64,000 nt of DNA from positions 56,062-120,061 of the forward strand of contig WRIL01000003.1 of the NCBI GenBank assembly GCA_009782775.1, in the 5' to 3' direction. Each line of letters opens with the position of its first letter. The stretch's first letter is position 1. The stretch is from Desulfovibrionaceae bacterium (GTDB taxonomy: Bacteria > Desulfobacterota > Desulfovibrionia > Desulfovibrionales > Desulfovibrionaceae). Under the pieces are notes generated by a model that did not search any database, was not told the origin of the DNA, and saw only the letters and a program-made list of their open reading frames with translations. Shown in pieces: positions 18,157 to 26,619 of this stretch. The position numbers were made by a program, and so were the translations under genes.

Positions 18157-19221
18157 ATGACAGGTTTCGCCCTTGTCGGTTGCGGACGGATTTCAAAACG
18201 GCATGCGGAATTGTTGGGGCATGGAGCTATTACAGGCGCTCATCTTGCTGCGGTGTGCGATGTCATGGAAGAACGTGCCCGAGACCTTGGTGAACAATAC
18301 AATGTGCCTTGGTATACGGATATGCACGGTATGATGCGCGAACAGGCAGACGCTGTTCAGGCTGTCAGCATACTGACCGAAAGCGGCAGGCACGCGCGAC
18401 ATACTCTGGCATTAGCTCCCTACAGAAAGCATATCATTGTTGAAAAACCCATGGCCTTATCGCTGGATGACGCTGACGCAATGATCAAAGCCTGTGACGC
18501 CAACGGAATCCATCTTTTTGTCGTCCAGCAAAACAGATTCAATGTGCCGGTCATAAAGTTGCGGGAGGCGCTTGAAGCAAATCGTTTCGGACGCCTGGTC
18601 TTGGGAACGGTACGCGTTCGCTGGTGTCGCACTCAAGATTACTATGACCAAGACAGTTGGCGCGGAACTTGGGCGTTTGACGGAGGAGTGCTCGCTAACC
18701 AAGCGAGTCATCATGTGGATTTGCTGGAATGGATGATGGGGGATGTTGAAAGTGTTTTCGCCAAGAGTATTACGGCCCTGGTTGATATTGAAGCGGAAGA
18801 TACGGCGGTTGTTGTGCTGAAGTTCAAAAATGGCGCGTTAGGGATTATTGAAGCCACAACTGCCACGCGACCGAAAGATCTCGAAGGTTCGATTTCCATT
18901 CTTGGAGAACTGGGCAGTGTGGAAATTGGGGGGTTCGCTGTAAATTCGTTGAAAACATGGAGTTTTTCAGATGTTGCTGAGGAGGATCTCAATATTTTCG
19001 AAAAATACTCAGTGAATCCTCCCAATGTCTACGGGTTCGGACACCAAGCCTATTATGAAAATGTTGTGCAAACCATTGAAACGGGAAAACATCAACTTGT
19101 TGACGGATTGGAGGGAAGAAAAAGTCTGGAGTTGATCATGGCGATATATGAATCAATAGAAACGGGGCGCGAAGTTTTTTTGCGTTTTGTTCCGCAACAG
19201 TGCAGGCTTGGCTGTTTATGA
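18157..19221 (+). CDS. Gfo/Idh/MocA family NAD(P)-dependent oxidoreductase
   Basis: 354 residues. The N-terminal Rossmann fold begins FALVGCGRISKRHAELLG and contains the EKPMALSLDDA block that carries the catalytic lysine in this family; the second domain includes GGVLANQASHHVDLLEWMMG, where the conserved His sits. ATG 18157 is preferred to TTG 18145 because GAGG lies six bases upstream of it. Its stop overlaps the formyltransferase start (ATGA), and a DegT aminotransferase follows. This order recalls GnnA/GnnB and WlbA/WlbC systems that oxidise C3 of a UDP-sugar and then aminate it; the exact substrate is inference. Confidence 0.88.
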   Translation: MTGFALVGCGRISKRHAELLGHGAITGAHLAAVCDVMEERARDLGEQYNVPWYTDMHGMMREQADAVQAVSILTESGRHARHTLALAPYRKHIIVEKPMALSLDDADAMIKACDANGIHLFVVQQNRFNVPVIKLREALEANRFGRLVLGTVRVRWCRTQDYYDQDSWRGTWAFDGGVLANQASHHVDLLEWMMGDVESVFAKSITALVDIEAEDTAVVVLKFKNGALGIIEATTATRPKDLEGSISILGELGSVEIGGFAVNSLKTWSFSDVAEEDLNIFEKYSVNPPNVYGFGHQAYYENVVQTIETGKHQLVDGLEGRKSLELIMAIYESIETGREVFLRFVPQQCRLGCL

Positions 19222-19898
19222 TTGGTGTTTTTACATATGATGCCATACACAGAAAAACCTATGATGTCCTGTGCCTGCTGAAAGTAAGGGGATATAGCAA
19301 GGTTGCTGTTTTCGCTGAGTCGTTCCATTATCAAAAAAAATTTAAGCCGCTTATTGAGCATAGACCTGCTGCCGGCAATATCCCAACTGTGGAAATTATT
19401 TGCAGAAACCTCAATTTCGATTTTTACAAAGGTTTTTCAGAGGATCGTCTTCAACCAGGAAGGAAAATTCTTATTTGTGGTTCCCGTTTAATAGATCGGA
19501 GTTTTATCCAAAATTATACGATCATTAATGCTCATCCTGGCTATCTGCCTATTGTTAGAGGCCTCGATGCGTTGAAATGGGCGATATATGAAGGGAATCC
19601 TATTGGTGTTACCTCTCATGTCTTGGGTGATGATGTAGATGCTGGACTTCTGATCGACAGAAAGCTTGTCCCCATATGGCGCAACGATACATTTCACGCA
19701 GTAGCGCAAAGGCAATATGATATGGAAGTAGAAATGCTTGTGGATGCAATTGAAAAAGCAGAAACATCAACAACGGTTCTTACAGATGAAGCTCCACTGC
19801 ATCGGAGAATGCCGCATGCTTTTGAAACGCACCTGTTGGCCCGTTTTCAGGCGTTGGCGGATCAAGCTCCCCTTGATGCACGGTGCTATGATGATTAA
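19218..19898 (+). CDS. Formyltransferase family protein, probable sugar N-formyltransferase
   Basis: 226 residues, smaller than methionyl-tRNA formyltransferase and lacking its C-terminal domain. The N10-formyl-THF catalytic set is visible: Asn and His in INAHPGYLPIVRGLDA near 110, and Asp in VLGDDVDAGLLID near 140. ATG 19218 overlaps the previous stop (ATGA); an upstream GTG at 19200 is less likely. Lying between an oxidoreductase and an aminotransferase, it would most simply formylate an amino-sugar to give a formamido-sugar, as in known O-antigen N-formyltransferases. The early residues do not show a purine-nucleotide type motif. Confidence 0.8.
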   Translation: MIGVFTYDAIHRKTYDVLCLLKVRGYSKVAVFAESFHYQKKFKPLIEHRPAAGNIPTVEIICRNLNFDFYKGFSEDRLQPGRKILICGSRLIDRSFIQNYTIINAHPGYLPIVRGLDALKWAIYEGNPIGVTSHVLGDDVDAGLLIDRKLVPIWRNDTFHAVAQRQYDMEVEMLVDAIEKAETSTTVLTDEAPLHRRMPHAFETHLLARFQALADQAPLDARCYDD

Positions 19899-20988
19899 TT
19901 TTCTCAGCCTTGATGTAATGCATCAATCAATAAAGCGGGAACTTGCCGATGCAATTGAGGGTGTCATCCGCGAGTCTGCTTTTGTAGGTGGGAGATTCGT
20001 TGCCGAATTTGAAAAGCGATTTGCCGTAACTCATGCGACCAGGCACTGTGTGGGCGTGGGCAATGGAACCGATGCCCTGGAAATAGCGCTGACAGCGTTG
20101 AGTCTGCCCGCAAAGAGTGAAGTTATTGTTCCGGCGCTCTCATTTGTCGCCAGCGGCGAAGCTGTCACAGCCGCCGGTTGCCGGGTGGTCTTTTGTGATA
20201 TTGACCTCAATACGCAAACCCTTGATGTCGCGGATGCCGCAAGGCGTATAACTGCTGATACCGCCGCCATCATGCCGGTTCATCTTTACGGGGGACCGGC
20301 GGATATGGACGCCGTCCTCGCTTTGGCTGAGAAGCGTGGTTTGAAGGTCATTGAGGACTGTGCCCAAGCTCACGGGGCACGATACAAAGGCAGTCCGGTC
20401 GGATCTATGGGGACGTTCGGCTGTTTCAGCTTTTATCCTGGTAAAAATTTGGGGGCTTTCGGCGATGCCGGGTGCTTACTGTGCAACGATGATGCTTTGG
20501 CCCGGCATAGCCGTATGATCGCGAATCATGGCAGAACCGGCAAATATGACCATGAGTTTGAAGGGCGGAGTTCCAGGCTTGATGGACTTCAGGCCGCGAT
20601 ACTTGCCGTGAAACTGTCTTGCCTTGACGCCTGGAATGCACAACGCAAACATATTGCGGCAATTTATGAGTCGGGTCTTTCGGGCATATCTTCTCTTGTA
20701 TTGCCTCAAAACGTGACGGGAGGTGAGCATGTATATCACCTGTATGTCATTCGCGTTCCACAGCGAGACGCCTTGGTGACATTTCTTGCCCAAAAAGATA
20801 TCCAGACAGGCATCCATTATCCTATTGCACTCAACAGATTGGCGGCGTATCGCTATCTTGGCCAGGAACAGGATTGCCCCATCGCGCATAGTGTGGCATC
20901 CTCCTGTCTCAGTCTTCCTATGGGGCCGCATATGAATGATGCTATGGCGGAACAGGTTGTTCAGGCTGTAAAAGAATTTTTTGGATGA
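19891..20988 (+). CDS. DegT/DnrJ/EryC1 family sugar aminotransferase
   Basis: About 365 residues. PLP-dependent, using glutamate as likely amino donor to turn a keto-sugar nucleotide into an amino-sugar. The fold is recognised by VGVGNGTDALEIALTAL, VPALSFVASGEA, VIEDCAQAHGARYKG (PLP-contacting Asp) and CFSFYPGKNLGAFGDAG, with the Schiff-base Lys near 185. ATG 19888 and 19891 are both possible and overlap the formyltransferase stop. It forms one unit with the two preceding genes. A remnant of wecB lies directly downstream. Confidence 0.9.
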   Translation: MINFLSLDVMHQSIKRELADAIEGVIRESAFVGGRFVAEFEKRFAVTHATRHCVGVGNGTDALEIALTALSLPAKSEVIVPALSFVASGEAVTAAGCRVVFCDIDLNTQTLDVADAARRITADTAAIMPVHLYGGPADMDAVLALAEKRGLKVIEDCAQAHGARYKGSPVGSMGTFGCFSFYPGKNLGAFGDAGCLLCNDDALARHSRMIANHGRTGKYDHEFEGRSSRLDGLQAAILAVKLSCLDAWNAQRKHIAAIYESGLSGISSLVLPQNVTGGEHVYHLYVIRVPQRDALVTFLAQKDIQTGIHYPIALNRLAAYRYLGQEQDCPIAHSVASSCLSLPMGPHMNDAMAEQVVQAVKEFFG

Positions 20989-21030
20989 ACTATCCAGTGA
21001 CTGTATGGCGCTAGTTTAAACTGGAGTACT

Positions 21031-21129
21031 GTGAAGGTCTTCATTGTGTTCATTCACCTCGTCGCCGCCGCGCGCCCCAATTTCATGAAGATCGCGCCCC
21101 TGTGGCATGCACTCTCCAGAGATGACTAG
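21031..21129 (+). pseudogene. wecB: wecB (UDP-GlcNAc 2-epimerase) N-terminal remnant
   Basis: A GTG-initiated 32-codon frame ends at TAG 21127-21129. Its translation contains ARPNFMKIAPLWHALSRD, which matches the strongly conserved opening of WecB/UDP-N-acetylglucosamine 2-epimerases (MKV...GxRPNFMKIAPL). The rest of the roughly 370-residue enzyme is absent, and the few residues before ARPNF are disturbed relative to the family, so this is a dead fragment left by a deletion. The next gene's start lies just behind it. Confidence 0.75.
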
Positions 21130-21142
21130 GAGATGCCCGTCA

Positions 21143-22006
21143 ATGACGCAACAGCAAAAACATACGCCCATTCACGGCTTTCATCTCCTCTTCATACGGC
21201 TGTGCAGAGTGGGAGCGGTCGTTGGCCTATTTTTACTCGGCGTAAATATCGCGGGGTGCCTTCTGGGCAACAGAATTTATTTTTCACCTGACCAGAGCCC
21301 CAACCGCCCCGTCATTGCGCTGCAAGACTACAGTTTGCTGCAAATGAAGGCGGATGAAAGCCCTTATGACTACGCGTCCAGGATGAATTCCCTGATTTTT
21401 TTCAGCATGCATCACTATTTTACAATAGGCATGGACTTTGACGATATACATAAAAAGGCCGTCCCTTTTCTGTATAACTGGGCGCTATGGGCAAGGGCAT
21501 TTGGGAGTTATGCGCTGGGCGGGAATTACTCCATTGAATTCGCATCGGCGGAAAGCGCGCTGGCAAGAGGGTATGGGTATTGTTCGCAGCAGGCTCAGGC
21601 TCTGGAAAATCTTCTCAACCGTAACGGTATAAACGCGAAAGCCACCAACATAAACGGGCATGTTATTACTCGGGTTACGCTTGACGGCAAAGAAATAATT
21701 TTTGATCCCGATTTCAACATCATCATGCCGTTTTCTTTAGAGCATGCGGCGGCGCATCCTGCTCTTGTTACGCAAGCGTACAGTAATTCGCCAGTATCAT
21801 CACCAAAACTTGATAATCGCCTTGCAGATATTTATGGTCAAAATTTTTCAGAAGATAATCATGCTTCTCTCTCCATCAGCAAGGAACGGGAATACCACAT
21901 CATTAAATGGGCTTTCCCCATCACCTTATTACTGTTTTGGGGGATCATGGAAGTTCTGAGACGGAAACACCGCCGGGCGTATTGTGGATTTCTTAAACGC
22001 TTGTAG
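21143..22006 (+). CDS. Membrane-anchored transglutaminase-like protein
   Basis: About 287 residues. One membrane segment near 22-42 and another near 255-272 bracket a soluble domain. GYGYCSQQAQALENLLNRNG supplies a Cys at the start of a helix, NGHVITRVTLDG a His and DPDFNIIMPF an Asp, the Cys-His-Asp order of the transglutaminase-like superfamily. It could cut or form amide bonds in the periplasm, or be a binding relic. ATG 21143 has AGGAG ten bases upstream; ATG 21107 lies inside the wecB remnant. Such proteins do occur in polysaccharide loci, but its role is unknown to me. Confidence 0.72.
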   Translation: MTQQQKHTPIHGFHLLFIRLCRVGAVVGLFLLGVNIAGCLLGNRIYFSPDQSPNRPVIALQDYSLLQMKADESPYDYASRMNSLIFFSMHHYFTIGMDFDDIHKKAVPFLYNWALWARAFGSYALGGNYSIEFASAESALARGYGYCSQQAQALENLLNRNGINAKATNINGHVITRVTLDGKEIIFDPDFNIIMPFSLEHAAAHPALVTQAYSNSPVSSPKLDNRLADIYGQNFSEDNHASLSISKEREYHIIKWAFPITLLLFWGIMEVLRRKHRRAYCGFLKRL

Positions 22007-22032
22007 AACTCGTAGCATCCGGGACAGTTTCC

Positions 22033-22932
22033 ATGCGACATTTAGTTAAATCTATAGCTCGCAAGATTTTTCCGCGATTTCAGCCGCAGCCTGAGCATCC
22101 CTGGCCTGGCCTGGCCCAAAGCGCATGGAGAGCAGAGCCGCCGGAACCGCTACTGTTTCTCTCCTTTGACTGTGATAGCGACCTGGATATCCCCGCGGCG
22201 GACGCCCTGGCCTATCGGCTGCGCGATCGCGGCATCCGGAGCACCTTTGCCGTTCCGGGCGCGCAACTGATCAAAGGGGCGGAAGTTTTCCGGCGCATGG
22301 CGGACGACGGCTTTGAATTCATAAATCACGGCGCATCGCCGCATACGGAATGGGACGGACACAAATATATTCCCATCACCTTTTACGACCGGATGCCCCT
22401 TGCGGAAGTCGCCGCCGACATCCGTGAAGGCGACCGCCTTGCGCGCGAGGTGACGGGCAAAGCCCCCAGGGGTTTTCGCGCGCCGCATTTCGGCAGCTTC
22501 CAGTCCTTGGAACAGATAGATTTTATGCACGGCCTGTGCAAGGAGCTTGGTTACATCTACGCTTCCACCACCATGCCCGCCATAGGCATGGAGCGCGGCG
22601 CCGCCTTTATGAACAGCGGGATTGTGGAGCTGCCGTTGACGGGATCATGGCGTGAACCGCTCAATATTCCAGATTCCTGGAGCAAACTGACGGACAGGGT
22701 GAACTTCACGCTGGGCGACGATTTCAGCCTATTATGGGAGGAAAGCCTGGAAGCGGCACGGGCCGGCAATTTGCCCATGCTTTTCTGCTGGTATGTGGAC
22801 CCGGCCCATGTTATTGACCAGCAGCCCTTTAAACGGGCAATCGACGCCATTGCGCGATCCGGCATACGCTCCGTTACCGGGACGGAATGCGCGAAACTGT
22901 TCTGCGAAAATGCTGTTGAGGGAGTAATGTGA
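22033..22932 (+). CDS. Polysaccharide deacetylase family protein
   Basis: 299 residues, NodB-type fold. LFLSFDCDSDLDIPAADAL carries the catalytic/metal Asp pair and GFEFINHGASPHTEWDGH the metal-binding His residues; RGFRAPHFGSF is the following conserved motif with Arg and Pro. It would remove N-acetyl (or similar) groups from a sugar or lipid-linked intermediate. No clear signal peptide is seen, so it may act in the cytoplasm. The stop overlaps the next gene. Confidence 0.85.
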   Translation: MRHLVKSIARKIFPRFQPQPEHPWPGLAQSAWRAEPPEPLLFLSFDCDSDLDIPAADALAYRLRDRGIRSTFAVPGAQLIKGAEVFRRMADDGFEFINHGASPHTEWDGHKYIPITFYDRMPLAEVAADIREGDRLAREVTGKAPRGFRAPHFGSFQSLEQIDFMHGLCKELGYIYASTTMPAIGMERGAAFMNSGIVELPLTGSWREPLNIPDSWSKLTDRVNFTLGDDFSLLWEESLEAARAGNLPMLFCWYVDPAHVIDQQPFKRAIDAIARSGIRSVTGTECAKLFCENAVEGVM

Positions 22933-23837
22933 TGAATCCGTTACAAATACTGAAACGCGTTTTACGACAAAAAATCCATGAAGAAATTGATGGAAAGCTG
23001 CTTGCCTTGAAACATGAGTCACTCTATTTGCAGACCGAAGTCAGCCGTTTGCGCTCCCTTGTCCGCTATCTCGTGGCTGACAAGATCCGCGATTTTCCGA
23101 TGATGTATCAAACTCGCGGCAGCTTCGATTTTCAATGGGGCGATACACTGGAAGAAACGCGTGACCCCAGTTCCCTCAATGAATTGTGCCGTAGTGTTTG
23201 CGAATACAGCCAATTGGAAAAAGGTTGGTTCGCGGGCAAAAAGGCGCTGGACGCCGGTTGTGGTTCAGGACGTTTTTCTTTGGCAATGCTCTCCATGGGA
23301 GCGGAGGTCGTTGCTATAGACCAATCCGCTAATGCCGTAAATCAGACGAAAAAATCATGCGCCGCTTATGAAGGCCAGATTCGTGTGCAGCAGCACGACC
23401 TGCTACAGCCGCTGCCTTTTGACGAAACCTTTGACCTTGTCTGGTCATACGGGGTTCTTCACCATACGGGCAATACCCACGGCGCCTTAAAAAATATAGT
23501 TTCCAAGCTATCTTCAGGGGGAAGGCTTTTTTTGATGCTGTATGGCGAACCTCCCATACAGATTACGGAAGGCGATACCGGTTCCTTGGCGTATTATGCG
23601 GAAACAGAAAGAATACGGCGCGAAACATGCATAATGTCCTATCAGGAACGTTTCGATTATTTGAAATCACGCTTTTCCAAGGAGGAGCTCGGCGGATGGT
23701 TTGACGCCATTTCTCCTGAAATCAACGACACTTACGCCTTCTATGAAATTCAAATGTGGCTGCATAATCTGGGTTTTGTAAACATCAGGCGCACCCAGGA
23801 TCACCCTAACCACCATGTGGCAGCAAGCAGGATTTAA
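22929..23837 (+). CDS. Class I SAM-dependent methyltransferase
   Basis: 302 residues. An N-terminal region of about 95 residues with coiled-coil character (KIHEEIDGKLLALKHESLYL) precedes the Rossmann domain: ALDAGCGSGRFSLAMLSMGA is motif I, VVAIDQSANAV motif II and FDLVWSYGVLHHTGN motif IV. The start is GTG 22929 or ATG 22932, the latter making an ATGA overlap with the deacetylase stop. The C-terminal part has MWLHNLGFVNIRRTQDHPN, seen in methyltransferases of surface-glycan loci. Target unknown. Confidence 0.88.
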   Translation: MMNPLQILKRVLRQKIHEEIDGKLLALKHESLYLQTEVSRLRSLVRYLVADKIRDFPMMYQTRGSFDFQWGDTLEETRDPSSLNELCRSVCEYSQLEKGWFAGKKALDAGCGSGRFSLAMLSMGAEVVAIDQSANAVNQTKKSCAAYEGQIRVQQHDLLQPLPFDETFDLVWSYGVLHHTGNTHGALKNIVSKLSSGGRLFLMLYGEPPIQITEGDTGSLAYYAETERIRRETCIMSYQERFDYLKSRFSKEELGGWFDAISPEINDTYAFYEIQMWLHNLGFVNIRRTQDHPNHHVAASRI

Positions 23838-23886
23838 GGCCGCCTGAACTATGGCATTTGCTTGTTCTAGAAACCTGGATGCGCGC

Positions 23887-25122
23887 ATGGAACCAGTAAC
23901 ACAATCAATTTTGGCCGTTTCCTGGTCCATGCCCCCGGCGGTTCTGCCCCAATCCATACAGATATCCCGCCTTCTGGGGGCCATGAGCGGACAGGGCTGC
24001 GAAATACATGTTCTCACTTCCCTGATTGACAAGAAGCAATACCCAACCTTCATCTCTGATGACGCCCTGGCCGCGCGGTACGCGGACAAGTTCAGAACCT
24101 CCATAGTGATCCCGGATTATGGAGCAAAAATCAGGCGGAAACTGCGACGATCAAAAGCGCCACTGTGGGAAGAGGCTGTCTGTAAACACGCGGCCAGCCT
24201 GCTGAAAAAAACGCCGCATACCGCGCTGATCACCTTTGCGCAGCCATTTTCCGATCATCTTATCGGGCTGCGGCTCAAACGCGATTTCCCGAGGTTGCCG
24301 TGGATCGCCCATTTCAGCGACCCTTGGGCGGACAATCCTTACGCAACACCCACAGCGGACGACCATAAGCATGAGCGCGAAACAATCGAGCTGGCGGATG
24401 CCCTTGTCTTTACCACCGAACGGACGAAAAAGCTTGTCATGCGGAAATACCCGGAGGCATGGGCCACCAGAGCCCATGTTCTGGCGCACTGCCTGGAACC
24501 GGATGACATTGCGCCCCCCCACGCGCTCCATGCAATTGAGGGCGATGAGCCTGATCTGCATATTCTGCACACCGGCAATCTTTATGACGCCCGCGCGCCC
24601 TATGGCCTGCTGTTCGCTCTGCTACGCCTCAAAAAAAAGGGAATGGGAGGCATCAAAGTGAGTTTTGTGGGTCATGCGCAGCCGGCCTTCCTGGCGATGC
24701 TCAAAGCTTGCGCGCTTGAAGACAGCATTTTTTGCCAGGCAAGCCTGCCGCCTGTGGAATGCAACGTTCTTTGCGCCAAGGCGGACGTTTTGCTGGTCTG
24801 CGACGCTCCGGCCCCTGAAAGCGTTTTTCTGCCCAGCAAACTGGTGGATTACCTGGCGGCAGGCCGTCCCATCCTTGCCCTTACGCCACAACAAAGCAGC
24901 ACCACGGATTTTTTGCGGGATGTCGGCGGCTTCAGCGCCCCTCCGGAAGATGTCGAAGCCATCGCCACTACGCTTGAAAATTTGCTGCGCATGAAACGGC
25001 AAGGAACGCTGGAAACGCTCTGCCCTACCCCGGTCGCGCAACACATGTATCTTGCGGAAACAGCCGCGGATCGTCTGCTCGGCATCATTGCTTCACTAAA
25101 TAACGGTGGCATGTGTACATGA
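23887..25122 (+). CDS. Glycosyltransferase (GT4-like)
   Basis: About 411 residues. The N-terminal half has SMPPAVLPQSIQISRLLGAM and later WIAHFSDPWADNPY, a pattern of GT-B enzymes of the WcaI/FNL type. The C-terminal half has ILHTGNLYDARAPYGLL and FLPSKLVDYLAAGRPILAL, which correspond to the donor-site glycine-rich turn and the EX7E region, here with Lys-Leu instead of a clear second Glu. ATG 23887 is favoured; 23851 is the alternative. The stop overlaps the next gene (ATGA). Confidence 0.82.
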   Translation: MEPVTQSILAVSWSMPPAVLPQSIQISRLLGAMSGQGCEIHVLTSLIDKKQYPTFISDDALAARYADKFRTSIVIPDYGAKIRRKLRRSKAPLWEEAVCKHAASLLKKTPHTALITFAQPFSDHLIGLRLKRDFPRLPWIAHFSDPWADNPYATPTADDHKHERETIELADALVFTTERTKKLVMRKYPEAWATRAHVLAHCLEPDDIAPPHALHAIEGDEPDLHILHTGNLYDARAPYGLLFALLRLKKKGMGGIKVSFVGHAQPAFLAMLKACALEDSIFCQASLPPVECNVLCAKADVLLVCDAPAPESVFLPSKLVDYLAAGRPILALTPQQSSTTDFLRDVGGFSAPPEDVEAIATTLENLLRMKRQGTLETLCPTPVAQHMYLAETAADRLLGIIASLNNGGMCT

Positions 25123-26141
25123 AAAAAACGAAATTTCCGGAAAACACGCCGGATGAACGGTACCCGGCGGAGCGCATGGCCCATTGGAACGGTATCGCGC
25201 GAAACAGGGACTCATTGCCGGGCCTTGGCGGATGCTACCACCGGCAATTACGCGAACAGTACCGCTTTTTGATTCCCGAAGGCTCACGGGTGCTGGAGAT
25301 CGGCTGCGCGGAGGGCGATCTGCTGGCCGCTTTGCGGCCGGCCTATGGCGTTGGCCTTGATCTTTCTCCCGAAATGCTGGTCATGGCCAGAAAGCGCCAC
25401 CCCCACCTGCTCTTCGTCCAGGCCGACATTTGCGCCCCGGAACTGGATGCCGCCTTGGATATCAGGGAAAGCGAAAGCTTTGAACAGCCTTTTGACGCCA
25501 TCATCCTCTCCGACCTAGTGAATGATATTTGGGATGCGCTGGCCATGTTCAAAAACCTGCGCCGTTTCTGCGATCAGAATACCCGGATTGTGCTCAATTT
25601 TCACAGCCACCTCTGGGAGCATCCTTTTCAAATGTTGCAGCGCTCCGGCAGGGTAACCAGCCGCCTGAAGCAGAACTGGTTTACCCCGGAAGATACGGAA
25701 AATTTACTCGGGTTGGCCGGGTTTGAGGTCATCCGCACCTTTGAGGCCGTGCTCTGGCCTTTTGCCACCCCGCTTCTGGAACGCCTGTGCAACCGCTGGC
25801 TGGTCAAGCTCTGGCCTTTCTCCATATTCGCCATGACCCATTTTCAGGTCTGCCGACCGGCTTCTCCCCCCCCCAAAAAAAGACCGGTCTGGTGTCTGTG
25901 GTTATTCCCGCGCGCAACGAAGCTGGCAACATTGAGAACGCCCTGCTCCGCACCCCGGAAATGGGCGCGGGCACGGAGATCATTTTTGTGGAAGGCAATT
26001 CCACGGACAACACCTGGGAATCCATCACCGAAGCCATTGCCCGGCACCCCGAACGCCGTTGCAAAGCGCTGCGCCAACCCGGCAAGGGCAAGGGCGATGC
26101 CGTGCGGGCAGGGTTTGCCGTTGCCGAAGGCGACATCCTGA
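25119..26141 (+). CDS. SAM-dependent methyltransferase, frame-interrupted N-terminal half of a methyltransferase-GT2 protein
   Basis: Residues 1 to about 250 are a class I methyltransferase: VLEIGCAEGDLLAALRPAYG is motif I, GLDLSPEMLVMARKR motif II and FDAIILSDLVNDIWD motif IV. The domain ends with FSIFAMTHFQVCRP, and at 25866-25881 the DNA reads C9A7. Past this tract the frame continues to 26141 but encodes an Arg/Pro-rich string with no family look, whereas the -1 frame at once gives a GT2 domain. The intended product is therefore probably a fused methyltransferase-glycosyltransferase. ATG 25119 overlaps the preceding stop. See the tract entry and findings. Confidence 0.8.
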   Translation: MKKTKFPENTPDERYPAERMAHWNGIARNRDSLPGLGGCYHRQLREQYRFLIPEGSRVLEIGCAEGDLLAALRPAYGVGLDLSPEMLVMARKRHPHLLFVQADICAPELDAALDIRESESFEQPFDAIILSDLVNDIWDALAMFKNLRRFCDQNTRIVLNFHSHLWEHPFQMLQRSGRVTSRLKQNWFTPEDTENLLGLAGFEVIRTFEAVLWPFATPLLERLCNRWLVKLWPFSIFAMTHFQVCRPASPPPKKRPVWCLWLFPRATKLATLRTPCSAPRKWARARRSFLWKAIPRTTPGNPSPKPLPGTPNAVAKRCANPARARAMPCGQGLPLPKATS

Positions 26142-26605
26142 TGATTCTGGATGCGGATCTGACCATGCCGCCGGAAACTCTGCCGCAATTTTTTGAGGCC
26201 ATTGCCTCGAATCACGGCGAGTTCATCAACGGCGTGCGCCTTGTCTACCCGCAGGAAAAAGAAGCCATGCGCTTCTTCAACCTGGTGGGCAACAAGTTTT
26301 TCAGCCTGGCCTTTTCCTGGCTGCTCGGCCGCCCGATCAAGGATACCCTGTGCGGCACCAAGGTACTCAGCCGGGCGAATTATTTGAAAATCGCCGCCAA
26401 CCGCGCCTATTTCGGCGATTTTGACCCTTTCGGCGATTTTGACCTGCTCTTTGGCGCCGCCAGACAGAATCTGAAGATTGTGGACCTGCCCGTGCGCTAC
26501 CGCGAGCGGACATACGGGGAAACCAACATCTCCCGCTGGCGGGACGGCTTCATCCTGCTGCGCATGGTGCTGTTCGCCCTGAACCGCATCAAGTTCAAAC
26601 CCTAG
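25787..26605 (+). CDS. Glycosyltransferase family 2 domain (C-terminal half of interrupted fusion)
   Basis: The GT2 domain proper begins around 25889 with LVSVVIPARNEAGNIENAL, followed by IIFVEGNSTDNTWESI, QPGKGKGDAVRAGFA, MILDADLTMPPETL and, near the end, LPVRYRERTYGETNISRWRDG. This is the DPM1-like/polyprenyl-phosphate glucosyl branch, without C-terminal membrane helices. The frame is open from a GTG at 25787, but residues before 25889 merely re-read methyltransferase codons, and no ribosome site is visible. In-frame GTG codons at 25892 or 25898 would clip the first strand. The cleanest reading is that it is made as the C-terminal half of a fusion by -1 shift at C9A7. Confidence 0.82.
   Translation: MQPLAGQALAFLHIRHDPFSGLPTGFSPPQKKTGLVSVVIPARNEAGNIENALLRTPEMGAGTEIIFVEGNSTDNTWESITEAIARHPERRCKALRQPGKGKGDAVRAGFAVAEGDILMILDADLTMPPETLPQFFEAIASNHGEFINGVRLVYPQEKEAMRFFNLVGNKFFSLAFSWLLGRPIKDTLCGTKVLSRANYLKIAANRAYFGDFDPFGDFDLLFGAARQNLKIVDLPVRYRERTYGETNISRWRDGFILLRMVLFALNRIKFKP
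25866..25881 (+). other. C9A7 homopolymer tract at a frame junction
   Basis: Nine C (25866-25874) run into seven A (25875-25881). In the upstream frame the codons are CCC CCC CCC AAA AAA AGA; stepping back one base gives AAA AAG ACC and enters the GT2 frame. Both long C runs (replication slippage, phase variation) and AAAAAAAG (a -1 ribosomal or transcriptional slip site) are known frame-switching sequences, and both are error-prone in sequencing. Confidence 0.9.
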
Positions 26606-26619
26606 GGAACTGCGCGGAA

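Noticed and set aside
25883..26141. Extension of the methyltransferase frame past C9A7
   Set aside because: It encodes an Arg/Pro/Ala-rich string that is the out-of-frame reading of a clear GT2 domain.
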